Source: CAVTWS01 sp963732655 (GTDB lineage Bacteria > Actinomycetota > Acidimicrobiia > Acidimicrobiales > SHLQ01). Taken from it: a stretch of DNA of 64,000 nucleotides. The notes under the pieces were generated by a model. That model ran no database searches. It was not told where the DNA came from and saw nothing but the letters and a program-made list of their open reading frames with translations. Location: the NCBI GenBank assembly GCA_963732655.1, contig CAVTAI010000010.1, positions 1 to 64,000 of the forward strand, given 5' to 3'. Positions within the stretch are counted from its first letter, which is position 1, and each line of letters opens with the position of its first letter. The position numbers and the translations under genes were made by a program. Positions 54,502 through 62,896 of the stretch are shown piece after piece.

Positions 54502-55946
54502 GCGGCGTCTCGCTCCCGCCCGAGGACCTCGACCGGTATCGGGCCGCGTCGCTCGAACATCTGGCCGTGATGCTGTCGCGAGCAGCGGTGGTCGACATCG
54601 ACCTCCGGGCCCTTCAGAGTCGTCAGTTCGACGGCCTGCCCACGATCCCCCATGTCGATGTCGGGGCCGAAACCCGCCAGCTCGGCTTCGCCCTACTCCG
54701 GTTCGACGACTGGGTGGCCGACATCGCGGCCATGGCCCGGGCGGTCGACGCCGCGGGAACCCGGCTCACCGATCCGCTGGTCGGTGCCTTGATCGCCGCG
54801 GGGATGACCGAGTTCCTCACGCCGGTCGTGCTCGCGCCGCCTTGGCGTACGTCGCCGGTGGTGTCGAGCGACATCGTCGTGTTCGAGGTCAGCGCCGCGG
54901 TCGGCGTCACGGCGGCCGGCGTGTTCGGGTTCCGCGTCGACCGGCTGGCGGACGGGACGGTCGAGGTGACGGAGCTGAGCGAGGGCGGAATCGGAGGCGA
55001 GACGGGCGTCGGCGTCACCGCGACGATGGGGCTGGGCTCGACCACGGTCGGAATCGATCTCGAGGCCACGGTCGCCGTGCTGGCCTCCCTGGTCGCCAGC
55101 CGCACCTGGCGGGTCGAGCCCGACGAGGTCGACCGCCTCATCGCCCAGCGCCTGATCACTGCGATCGGGGTCGGGCCGCTGGTGGAGCCGATCGCCACCG
55201 CCGTGGCAGCGGTCCCCGAGTCGGTCGGAGTCTCGTCTGACGGCTGGGGCCTCGACCTGCCGTTCACCGACTGGGAGCTGCCCGTCGTCCCGGGTTTCGA
55301 TGTCGACGTGTCGTTGATCGGGATGGGGGAACTCGCCGCGGCCGGAGCCTTCCTTGCCGCCGCGCTGGCCTATGAGCCCCCGGCCCCGGTGCGATGGACC
55401 GTCGGGACGGCGGCGGACATCGAGGCCTCGGCGACCGCCAGCGTCAGCGGCGCGGCCGAGATCACCGCCGATGGTGAGATGGACGCCCGATACGAATCGG
55501 TGGAGTACGCGGACGGCTCTCGATCCGATCGCGTGTCGGTGTCGTTCAGCGCGGGCATCGAGACCCCACTGGGCGATCTCGACGGGGCGCTCGACATTGT
55601 CATCGATCGGCGATTCTCGCCGGATGGCGACCTCGCGGCGGTCGAGGCCTCGTGGCTCGCCGCCTCGGGTGGGGGCGCCGAATCGCACTCGGTCCGCTTC
55701 GACGTGGCGATCCCGGAAGCAGGTGCGGCCGCCGATGCCACCTGGGACGCCCTCCTCGATCCCCGGCGCGTGCCCGAGGCTCTCGACATCCTGCTCGGCG
55801 GACGCGCCATCCCCGGGGTGGTGCGTACATCGCAGGACTTCGCGTTGGACGAACGGTCGTACGGCCCCGCCGTCGACCTGGCACCCCTGCTCGGCTCGGT
55901 GGGTGTCACGGCTGAAGTCACGGTCGTGACCCTCGACGCCCGGTGA
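54498..55946 (+). CDS. 482-residue protein of unknown function in the type VII-like locus
   Basis: Starts at GTG 54498, overlapping the preceding stop. The first about 95 residues are helical (DLDRYRAASLEHLAVMLSRAAVVDIDLRAL). The rest is rich in Val, Ala, Gly and Asp with alternating beta-strand pattern (TVEVTELSEGGIGGETGVGVTATMGLGSTTVG; VSVSFSAGIETPLGDLDGAL; SHSVRFDVAIPEAG), and two mildly hydrophobic stretches. No signal peptide and no recognised catalytic motif. Position and coupling suggest a secreted substrate or effector of the adjacent system. I do not recognise a family. Confidence 0.6.
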   Translation: MSGVSLPPEDLDRYRAASLEHLAVMLSRAAVVDIDLRALQSRQFDGLPTIPHVDVGAETRQLGFALLRFDDWVADIAAMARAVDAAGTRLTDPLVGALIAAGMTEFLTPVVLAPPWRTSPVVSSDIVVFEVSAAVGVTAAGVFGFRVDRLADGTVEVTELSEGGIGGETGVGVTATMGLGSTTVGIDLEATVAVLASLVASRTWRVEPDEVDRLIAQRLITAIGVGPLVEPIATAVAAVPESVGVSSDGWGLDLPFTDWELPVVPGFDVDVSLIGMGELAAAGAFLAAALAYEPPAPVRWTVGTAADIEASATASVSGAAEITADGEMDARYESVEYADGSRSDRVSVSFSAGIETPLGDLDGALDIVIDRRFSPDGDLAAVEASWLAASGGGAESHSVRFDVAIPEAGAAADATWDALLDPRRVPEALDILLGGRAIPGVVRTSQDFALDERSYGPAVDLAPLLGSVGVTAEVTVVTLDAR

Positions 55947-56022
55947 ACACCACCGCTCGACCGGACGGCGATCCGATCGGAATCCCGGTCGGGCCGGAGC
56001 GCCCCAACGGTAACGTGTCGCC

Positions 56023-57360
56023 ATGACGAGTGACGGCGCTGACGTGATCCTCGGCGACGGTGGACGACGGGTTCGCGTCGGCCTGCTCGGCTGCGGCAAC
56101 GTCGGTGGTGCACTGGTCGGTCTGGTGGCCGAGCAGTACGAATCGATCGCGGCACGAACCGGGCTGCACCTCGACATCGCGCGGGTCGCGGTGCGCAGCA
56201 CCGCCCGTGAACGCCAGGCCGCGGTGCCCGCCGGGATCCTCACCACCGACGCCCGCTCGGTGGTCGACGATCCCGATATCGACATCGTCGTCGAGGTCAT
56301 CGGCGGGATCGAACCGGCACGCGAGCTGATACTGGCCGCGTTGGCCAACGGCAAACCGGTCGTCACCGGCAACAAGGAGCTGCTCGCCAACCACGGCTCG
56401 GAGTTGTTCGAGGCGGCGACCAAAGCCGGGCGGGATCTGCTGTTCGAAGCCGCCGTCGCCGGCGGTATCCCGCTGATCCGGGTCCTGCGGGAAGCGCTCG
56501 TCGGCGAACCGATCAGTCGGGTGATGGGCATCGTCAACGGCACCACCAACTACATCCTCACCAAGATGAGCGAGGAGGGCGCATCGTTCGCCGAGGCGCT
56601 CGCCGATGCTCAGCAGCTCGGGTACGCCGAGCGCGATCCCACGGCCGACGTCGAAGGGTTCGACGCGGGAGCCAAGGCCGCCATCATCGCCACGCTGGCG
56701 TTCGGTGCCTCCGTCGTGGCCGGCGACGTCTACCACGAGGGCATCTCCGGCATCACCGCCACCGACATCTCCGTCGCCCGCCAACTCGGCTACGTCGTCA
56801 AGCTCCTCGCCATCGCCGAAGCCGATCCGCCCGAGGCGGGCGGCACCCCACAGGTGGCCGTCCGGGTGCATCCGGCCATGGTGCACGGCACCCATCCACT
56901 GGCCGCGGTGCGCGACAGCTTCAACGCCGTCTTCATCGAAGGCGGCGCGGTGGGCGACCTCATGCTCTACGGCCGGGGCGCCGGTGGGCGGCCCACGGCG
57001 AGCGCCGTGCTGGGCGACCTCGTCGACGCCGCCTTCTCACTCGAGCGGGGCGCATCGGCCCCGATCGGGCTGCTCCCGCGAGCCCGGATCCGGTCCATCG
57101 ACGAGCTCGAAACGGCGTACTACCTGAGCCTCGACGTCGCCGACCAGCCCGGCGTGCTGGCCCAGGTCGCCACCGTCTTCGGGAACCGGGGCATCTCCAT
57201 CCGGTCGATGGAACAGGAGGGCCTCGGCGACCAGGCCCGCCTCATCTTCATCACCCACCGGGCGCGGGAGCACGATCTCCAGGCCACTCTCCACGACCTC
57301 CGCCAGCTCGATGCGGTCCGCAGCCTGGGCACGGTGCTCAGGGTGATCGACCGCGCCTGA
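56023..57360 (+). CDS. hom: homoserine dehydrogenase
   Basis: 445 residues. Rossmann start RVGLLGCGNVGGALVGLV, the catalytic region EPARELILAALANGKPVVTGNKELLANHG, substrate strand NGTTNYILTKM and GAKAAIIATLAFGA, and a C-terminal ACT domain (YYLSLDVADQPGVLAQVATVFGNRGISIRSM) for threonine feedback. It reduces aspartate-semialdehyde to homoserine. It is the first gene of a hom-thrC-apgM-like run, with thrC starting 17 nt after its stop. Confidence 0.96.
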   Translation: MTSDGADVILGDGGRRVRVGLLGCGNVGGALVGLVAEQYESIAARTGLHLDIARVAVRSTARERQAAVPAGILTTDARSVVDDPDIDIVVEVIGGIEPARELILAALANGKPVVTGNKELLANHGSELFEAATKAGRDLLFEAAVAGGIPLIRVLREALVGEPISRVMGIVNGTTNYILTKMSEEGASFAEALADAQQLGYAERDPTADVEGFDAGAKAAIIATLAFGASVVAGDVYHEGISGITATDISVARQLGYVVKLLAIAEADPPEAGGTPQVAVRVHPAMVHGTHPLAAVRDSFNAVFIEGGAVGDLMLYGRGAGGRPTASAVLGDLVDAAFSLERGASAPIGLLPRARIRSIDELETAYYLSLDVADQPGVLAQVATVFGNRGISIRSMEQEGLGDQARLIFITHRAREHDLQATLHDLRQLDAVRSLGTVLRVIDRA

Positions 57361-57377
57361 CCCGACCCCGGTTCTCG

Positions 57378-58796
57378 ATGACTTCGTCCGATCCCGTTCG
57401 TTACGTCAGCACTCGCGGCTCGGCTCCCGAACTCGACTTCTCCGACGTGCTGCTCGAAGGCCTGGCGGTCGACGGCGGGCTGTACATCCCCGACCACTGG
57501 CCGGCGCTTCCGACCGACCTCGATCCGTCGGCGTCGTACGTCGACCTCGCCGTCGCCGTGATGTGGCCCTTCGTCGCAGGGTCGATCGATCGCGCCGACT
57601 TCGAACGAATGGTCGCCGAGTCCTACGCCACGTTCGACCATCCCGATGTCGTGCCCCTCAAGGAGCTGGCCGAAGATCACTGGCTGCTCGAGCTCTTCCA
57701 CGGCCCGACGCTCGCCTTCAAGGATGTCGCCCTCCAACTCGTCGGCCGCCTGTTCGACCACGAGCTCGCCCGCCAGGGTCGTCGCGTCACCATCGTCGGA
57801 GCCACCTCCGGCGATACGGGGTCGGCCGCGATCGAGGCCTGCCGGGACCGGGCGGCCATCGACATCGTCATCTTGCACCCGGCCGGGCGGGTGTCGGATG
57901 TCCAGCGTCGCCAGATGACGACGGTGGCATCGGCCAACGTCCACAACGTCGCCGTCGAGGGCACCTTCGACGACTGCCAGGACATGGTCAAGGCCATGTT
58001 CGCCGACACCGAGTTCCGCCAGCGCGTCGGGTTGGCGGCGGTCAACTCGATCAACTGGGCTCGCGTGATGGCGCAGATCGTCTACTACGTGGTCGCCGCC
58101 CTGCGGCTGGGCGGTGGCGTGGGCTCCACGTCGGGGGTGCGACCGGTGTCGTTCTGCGTCCCGACCGGCAATTTCGGCAACGTGTTCGCTGGTCACGGTG
58201 CGATGCGCATGGGTCTTGCGGTCGACCGGCTCGTCGTGGCCAGCAACCGCAACGACATCCTCACCCGCTTCTTCCGCAGCGGCACGATGCAGATGGCGGA
58301 AGTGCATCCGACCATCGCCCCCAGCATGGACATCCAGGTGTCGTCCAACTTCGAACGCCTCCTGTTCGAGATGTTGGGGCGCGACGGAGCAGCGGTCGCC
58401 GAGTGCATGCTCCGCTTCCGCGAGACCGGGACCTTCGAGGTCGACGCCGATCGACGGGCCTGGCTGACTGAACACTGGCAGGCCGACCGGCTTGACGACC
58501 GCCAGGCCAGCGAGGTCATCGCCGACGTGCTGGCCCGCACGGGCGAGCTGCTCGATCCCCACAGCGCCATCGCCGTCGGTGCCGCCGAGCGGTGCCGCCA
58601 ACCCGACGTGCCCATGGTCAGCCTCGCCACGGCCCACCCGGCGAAGTTCCCCGATGCGGTCGAAGCTGCGACCGGGGTGCGCCCTCCGCTCCCGGACCGT
58701 CTGGCCGACCTCTTCGAGCGCCCCGAGCGCTACGAAACCCTGCCGAACGACCTCGCCGTCGTCCGCGCCCACGTCCTCGCCCTCACCCGCGCCTGA
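57378..58796 (+). CDS. thrC: threonine synthase
   Basis: 472 residues of the long ThrC form. YVSTRGSAPELDFSDVLLEGLAVDGGLYIP at the start (read as SDVLLEGLAVDGGLY), the PLP Lys in ELFHGPTLAFKDVALQLVG, the phosphate loop GATSGDTGSAAIEACRDR, and SINWARVMAQIVYYV and FCVPTGNFGNVFAGH are all present. It makes threonine from O-phosphohomoserine. A homoserine kinase of the thrB type is not in the window; the apgM-like gene 118 nt downstream is the probable replacement. Confidence 0.95.
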   Translation: MTSSDPVRYVSTRGSAPELDFSDVLLEGLAVDGGLYIPDHWPALPTDLDPSASYVDLAVAVMWPFVAGSIDRADFERMVAESYATFDHPDVVPLKELAEDHWLLELFHGPTLAFKDVALQLVGRLFDHELARQGRRVTIVGATSGDTGSAAIEACRDRAAIDIVILHPAGRVSDVQRRQMTTVASANVHNVAVEGTFDDCQDMVKAMFADTEFRQRVGLAAVNSINWARVMAQIVYYVVAALRLGGGVGSTSGVRPVSFCVPTGNFGNVFAGHGAMRMGLAVDRLVVASNRNDILTRFFRSGTMQMAEVHPTIAPSMDIQVSSNFERLLFEMLGRDGAAVAECMLRFRETGTFEVDADRRAWLTEHWQADRLDDRQASEVIADVLARTGELLDPHSAIAVGAAERCRQPDVPMVSLATAHPAKFPDAVEAATGVRPPLPDRLADLFERPERYETLPNDLAVVRAHVLALTRA

Positions 58797-58810
58797 CCTC
58801 CACCTTGGGT

Positions 58811-58866
58811 CCCGAACTGGGAGACCAGGTGGTCGTGTGGGCGACGGGTTGGTCTCCCAGTTCGGG
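58811..58866. repeat. perfect 17-bp inverted repeat between thrC and the apgM-like gene
   Basis: Arms CCCGAACTGGGAGACCA (58811-58827) and TGGTCTCCCAGTTCGGG (58850-58866) are exact complements, with a 22-nt loop. No U-tract follows, so it is not a classical intrinsic terminator. The arm text resembles that of the 49.3-kb element (CGAA, CT, GG, GAGA in order). It could reduce read-through, protect mRNA ends, or be a dispersed repeat. Confidence 0.85.
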
Positions 58867-58914
58867 TTGGGGGAGGGTGTGGGTGGTGGGGTGGGCTGCC
58901 ACAATGAGGCCGTC

Positions 58915-60090
58915 ATGAAGTACGTGGTCTGTGTCCCCGATGGCTGTTCCGACGAGCCGGTCGACGAGTTGGGCGGGAAGACCCCCCTCCAGGTCGCTCA
59001 CCTGCCGACGCTGGCCGCCCTCGCGGCGCGGGGTCGGGTAGGACGGGCCGCAGTGATCCCGCCCGGGATGCCGCCGGGCAGCGATGTCGGCAACATGTCG
59101 ATCTTCGGCTACGACCCCACCCGTTATCACACGGGCCGGGCCCCGATCGAGGCTGCGGCGCTGGGTTTGCGCATCCGCCCCGACCAGGTCGCCTACCGCT
59201 GCAACCTGGTCACCGTCGCCGCCGACGGCACGATGGTCGACTTCGCCGGGGGTCATCCGGACAACGAACTGGCCACGGCGATCGTCAAGGCGCTCGACGC
59301 CGAGCTGGGCGGCCATCGGGCGGCTCTGGGCGACGAACCCGGCGGCGAGATCTCCTTCCACCCCGGCGTGCAGTACCGGCACTCGATGATCGCCCCGGCG
59401 GCCTGGGGCGCCACCGTGTGCACCCCACCGCACGACATCACCGATCGGCCGTCGATACTCCCGACCGGGGCCGGGCACGCCCACCTCGTCGAGCTCATGG
59501 ACGCGTCGAGGTCGGTGCTGGCGCAGTTCGACACGAAGGCGAGTCAGATCTGGCTCTGGGGTCAGGGTCCTCAGCCGTCGATGCCCTCGTTCCGCGACAC
59601 GCACGGTGTCGACGCCGGTTTGGTGACGGCAGTCGATCTCGTCCGCGGCCTCGGGGTGCTGACCTCGATGCGCGTCGTCGAGGTCGACGGCGCCACGGGC
59701 TGGTACGACACCAACTACGAAGGCAAGCGAGATGCCGCCCTGGAACACCTGGCGAGCGGCCTCGATCTGATGATCGTGCACGTCGAGGCGAGTGACGAAG
59801 CCGGTCACGCCGGCGATGTCGACGAGAAGGTGCGTTCGCTCGAGAACTGGGATCGCCGGATCCTGTCCGGCTTGGTCGAGGGTCTCGACGCCATGGGACC
59901 GTGGCGTATGTTGCTCCTCCCTGATCACGCCACGCCGCTCCGGTTGCGCACCCACACGCCCGACGCCGTGCCGTACCTCCTGGTGGATTCCCGGGTCGAC
60001 GGTCCCGGGGGCCGATACGACGAGGTGTCGGTCGCCGACTCCGAACCGGTGATGGGGCATCAGCTCATGGCCGAGTTGATCCGGGGCTGA
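58915..60090 (+). CDS. apgM-family phosphotransferase, proposed homoserine kinase
   Basis: 391 residues from MKYVVCVPDGCSDEPVDELG at 58915. It belongs to the cofactor-independent phosphoglycerate-mutase (archaeal type) / alkaline-phosphatase superfamily: PPGSDVGNMSIFGYDPTRYHTGRAPIEA, metal-ligand segments VHVEASDEAGHAG and LLLPDHATPLRLRTHTPD. Members beside hom and thrC in genomes without thrB form a subfamily annotated as proposed homoserine kinase. The context here is exactly that: hom-thrC immediately upstream and no thrB. Phosphoglycerate-mutase activity remains the alternative. Confidence 0.82.
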   Translation: MKYVVCVPDGCSDEPVDELGGKTPLQVAHLPTLAALAARGRVGRAAVIPPGMPPGSDVGNMSIFGYDPTRYHTGRAPIEAAALGLRIRPDQVAYRCNLVTVAADGTMVDFAGGHPDNELATAIVKALDAELGGHRAALGDEPGGEISFHPGVQYRHSMIAPAAWGATVCTPPHDITDRPSILPTGAGHAHLVELMDASRSVLAQFDTKASQIWLWGQGPQPSMPSFRDTHGVDAGLVTAVDLVRGLGVLTSMRVVEVDGATGWYDTNYEGKRDAALEHLASGLDLMIVHVEASDEAGHAGDVDEKVRSLENWDRRILSGLVEGLDAMGPWRMLLLPDHATPLRLRTHTPDAVPYLLVDSRVDGPGGRYDEVSVADSEPVMGHQLMAELIRG

Positions 60091-60097
60091 GCCGAAC

Positions 60098-61387
60098 ATG
60101 GACACCGGGGGGCCGGAGAAACCGACCGACGCCCCGCCGGAGGACGCGTCGGCCCGAAGGCGACGGGGACGCGAGCGCGACCGACCCCCGCGACGCGACA
60201 CGCCCGCCGCCTCGGCGCGAGTCGACGACTCTGCGGAGGGCGGCGAGACGGTGCCCGTCGACGGATTCCTGGAGTTGCGGGAGGAGGGGTACGGGTTCCT
60301 GCACGTCAACGGATACCTGCCCCACCGCGACGACGCCTATGTGCCCGCCAAGCTGGTGCGCCAGATCGGCCTCCGCTCGGGCGACCAGGTGACGGGCCAC
60401 GCCCGGCTCCACGGATCGGGCGACCGCAAGCGGCCTCTGGTCAGCGTGGACGTCGTCAACGGAGCCGACCCGGATCTGGCCCGGAGTCGCCGTCGTTTCG
60501 AGGACCTCACCCCGTTGTTCCCGGACGAGCGGCTGCCGATGGAGGTGCGTCTCGATCCATCGAACATGACGGCCCGGATCATCGACCTCCTGGCGCCGGT
60601 CGGTAAGGGGCAGCGGGGCCTCATCGTGTCCCCGCCCAAGGCCGGCAAGACGACGGTCGTCAAGCAGATCGTCCGCTCGATCGAGACCAACAGCCCCGAC
60701 GTGAAGGTCATCGTGTTGCTCGTCGACGAGCGCCCGGAGGAGGTCACCGACATGCGCCGGTGGTTGCAGCGGGGCGAGGTGGTGGCATCGACCTTCGATC
60801 GGCCGGCCGAGGAGCACACCGCGGCGGCCGAGATGACGATCGAGCGCGCCAAACGCCTCGTCGAGGCCGGCCAGGACGTCGTGATCGTGCTCGACGGCAT
60901 CACCCGCTTGGCCCGGGCATACAACCTGTCGGCGCCGCCCACCGGACGACTGCTGTCGGGTGGGGTCGATGCCGGTGCCCTCTACCCGCCGAAGAAGTTC
61001 TTCGGAGCGGCCCGCAACGTCGAGGAGGGCGGCTCGCTCACGATCCTCGCCACCGCACTGGTCGACACGGGGTCCCGCATGGACGAGGTCATCTTCGAGG
61101 AGTTCAAGGGCACCGGCAACATGGAGCTCCGCCTCGATCGCCGCCTCGCCGAACGACGGGTGTTCCCCGCCATCGACGTGGATGGCTCGTCGACCCGCCA
61201 CGAGGAGCTGCTGTTCGACCGTCGTCAGCTCCAGCAGGTGTGGAAGCTGCGGAAGGTCCTGTCCGGGCTGGCGCACGCCGGTGACGGATCGGCTTCGGCC
61301 GCTCTGGAGTTGCTGATCGACCGGCTCAAGTCGTTCCGGACGAACGAGGAATTCCTGGCCGAGGTGGCCAAGGGTTCCTCAGTCTGA
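60098..61387 (+). CDS. rho: transcription termination factor Rho
   Basis: 429 residues. The N-terminus has a short basic, disordered extension (ARRRRGRERDRPPRRD), then the RNA-binding cold-shock-like domain (FLELREEGYGFLHVNGYLP). The ATPase has Walker A PPKAGKTT, the Q-loop-like RPEEVTDMRR, Walker B VVIVLDGITRLARAYN and the R-loop region TGRLLSGGVDAGALYPPKKFFGAARN. It is a hexameric RNA translocase that ends transcription. The N-terminal insertion is much shorter than in mycobacteria. It lies 7 nt after the apgM-like gene. Confidence 0.96.
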   Translation: MDTGGPEKPTDAPPEDASARRRRGRERDRPPRRDTPAASARVDDSAEGGETVPVDGFLELREEGYGFLHVNGYLPHRDDAYVPAKLVRQIGLRSGDQVTGHARLHGSGDRKRPLVSVDVVNGADPDLARSRRRFEDLTPLFPDERLPMEVRLDPSNMTARIIDLLAPVGKGQRGLIVSPPKAGKTTVVKQIVRSIETNSPDVKVIVLLVDERPEEVTDMRRWLQRGEVVASTFDRPAEEHTAAAEMTIERAKRLVEAGQDVVIVLDGITRLARAYNLSAPPTGRLLSGGVDAGALYPPKKFFGAARNVEEGGSLTILATALVDTGSRMDEVIFEEFKGTGNMELRLDRRLAERRVFPAIDVDGSSTRHEELLFDRRQLQQVWKLRKVLSGLAHAGDGSASAALELLIDRLKSFRTNEEFLAEVAKGSSV

Positions 61388-61505
61388 CCGGTCGAGGATT
61401 CGCGCCAGGCCGCTGACGAGTCGCTCGTTCTCCTCGGGAACGCGCGCGACATGAGGTGCCCCCACAGGTTGGGAACGGAGGCAGTTGCTGTGAGACTGGA
61501 CGACC

Positions 61506-61760
61506 GTGAAGCCTGACATCCACCCCGAGTACCGCGACGTCGTGTTTCTGGACCAGTCCTCTGGCACCAGCTTCGTGACGCGGTCCACCATCTCCACCTC
61601 CGAGACCACGACGTGGGAAGACGGCAACGAGTACCCGCTGGCCAAGGTCGAGATCTCGAGCGCCAGCCACCCGTTCTTCACCGGCCAGATGAAGATCGTC
61701 GACACGGCCGGCCGCGTCGAGCGCTTCCAGCGCCGCTACGGCGAGCGCCGCAAGAAGTAG
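61506..61760 (+). CDS. rpmE: 50S ribosomal protein bL31, zinc-free (type B-like) form
   Basis: 84 residues from MKPDIHPEYRDVVFLD. The family pattern HPEYR.VVF.D.SSGTSFVTRST and SSASHPFFTGQMKIVDTAGRVERFQRRYG is present. The four Cys/His zinc ligands of the C+ paralogue are missing, as in the type B (RpmE2) form used under zinc limitation. The location after rho is the usual one for actinobacterial bL31. No Zur-like box is evident in the 118-nt gap. Confidence 0.93.
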   Translation: MKPDIHPEYRDVVFLDQSSGTSFVTRSTISTSETTTWEDGNEYPLAKVEISSASHPFFTGQMKIVDTAGRVERFQRRYGERRKK

Positions 61761-61785
61761 TCCCCGCACCGGCGGGCCCGCCCCG

Positions 61786-62442
61786 GTGACCTCAACCCTC
61801 GATCCCGATCGGCTGTCCGCCCTCCGTCAGGCGAAGGCGGTCAGCGTGGTGTCCCGCTGGTTCCCGGGTGCGCAGACCGAGGCGGCGGCGTTCCCTGACG
61901 GCACGGCGCTGATCGGTCGTGACGCAGCCGGCGCCCGGACCGCGTGGGTCCTTCGATTCGACAAACTGCTGCTCGCCGGCGGTGCCGCCCTGGCGCTGGC
62001 CCTGCGGCGGTCGGTGTCATCGCTCCACGTCATCGCGGATCGGGGCGCGGGCGGGTCGAGCGGGGCCAGGCTCGCAAACGACGATGAGGCGCGCCTGTCG
62101 CGACGGTTGCACCTGCTGGGCCGCTCGGGCCGGCTCGCCATCACGACCTGGCGGCTGAAGGACGATCGTCTCGATGTGATCGACCCCGCGGGCGTCGCAC
62201 CCCGAGCCGAGCCGGTTTCCCCCGCCGAGCTCGACAAGGCCGACATCCTTCGGGCCGCGGGCCTCGATGTCGTCGTGGAACAGGGCGTCGTGAGGGGCGA
62301 AGTGCTCGGCCTCGAGGTGGCCCGGGTGGTTCGGGCCGAGGACGGGTCGGCGGCCATCGAAGCCGGTGTCGGGCGATTCGACCGAGAGGCCGGCGCCCTC
62401 TTGAACGCCGGTGCGGCAGAAGAGCCGCGCTGGCCGCGGTGA
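61786..62442 (+). CDS. protein of unknown function, first of a coupled pair
   Basis: 218 residues from GTG 61786. No domain is recognised. It has a hydrophobic helix near residues 58-72 (FDKLLLAGGAALALALR), and otherwise mixed alpha/beta text (LHVIADRGAGG, LAITTWRLKDDRLDVIDP). It is not a membrane protein by composition. The stop overlaps the next GTG as GTGA. Position between rpmE and prfA, conserved in many actinobacterial relatives by gene order, suggests an ancient but uncharacterised gene. Confidence 0.7.
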   Translation: MTSTLDPDRLSALRQAKAVSVVSRWFPGAQTEAAAFPDGTALIGRDAAGARTAWVLRFDKLLLAGGAALALALRRSVSSLHVIADRGAGGSSGARLANDDEARLSRRLHLLGRSGRLAITTWRLKDDRLDVIDPAGVAPRAEPVSPAELDKADILRAAGLDVVVEQGVVRGEVLGLEVARVVRAEDGSAAIEAGVGRFDREAGALLNAGAAEEPRWPR

Positions 62443-62849
62443 TCGACCAGGTGATCGCCGTACGGCGCCGGGGCGGGGTCCCTCACGCCATCAACCGACT
62501 GGCCCGGGAGCGGTGGCTGCGCGCTGATCTCACGTCTGATCCATCCGTCGTGGGATGCCGATCCCTCGAAGCCATCGAACCCGTCCACGCCCGCCCGAAC
62601 CTGCGAGAGCAATCGACCGCGCCGGCTCTCGGTGTCGGGGTGGGAGGTGAGCGGGTGCTCGTCGTGTGCGGTGTGGGCATCGATCTGGAGCTCGTCCCGG
62701 ACGCCGCAGAGCTCGCCGAGGACCACCGCCCGGACCGTGTCGTCCTCGCCGTGCCGCCTCGCGACCACCTCGCCCTCCTCGATGCGCTGGCCAGCCTCAT
62801 GCCGGTACCCACCGAGGTCGTCGAGGTTCCGACCTCCTGGCCGGCGTGA
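62439..62849 (+). CDS. protein of unknown function, second of a coupled pair
   Basis: 136 residues from GTG 62439 (VIDQVIAVRRRGGVPHAINRL). It contains alternating strands (VLVVCGVGIDLELVPDAAEL; DRVVLAVPPRDHLALLDALASL) suggesting a Rossmann-like half domain, without a recognisable motif. Coupling to the upstream gene suggests a two-subunit product or a formerly single protein. It ends 47 nt before prfA. Confidence 0.65.
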   Translation: MIDQVIAVRRRGGVPHAINRLARERWLRADLTSDPSVVGCRSLEAIEPVHARPNLREQSTAPALGVGVGGERVLVVCGVGIDLELVPDAAELAEDHRPDRVVLAVPPRDHLALLDALASLMPVPTEVVEVPTSWPA

Positions 62850-62896
62850 GGATCGACCGGGTCGCGCTAACCCCACTCGCCCTAGCCTGAGCGGTT

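Noticed and set aside
55958..55991. CGACCGG...CCGGTCG inverted repeat before hom as a riboswitch or attenuator
   Set aside because: Only 7-bp arms with a 20-nt loop; no leader peptide or threonine/methionine codon run is seen.
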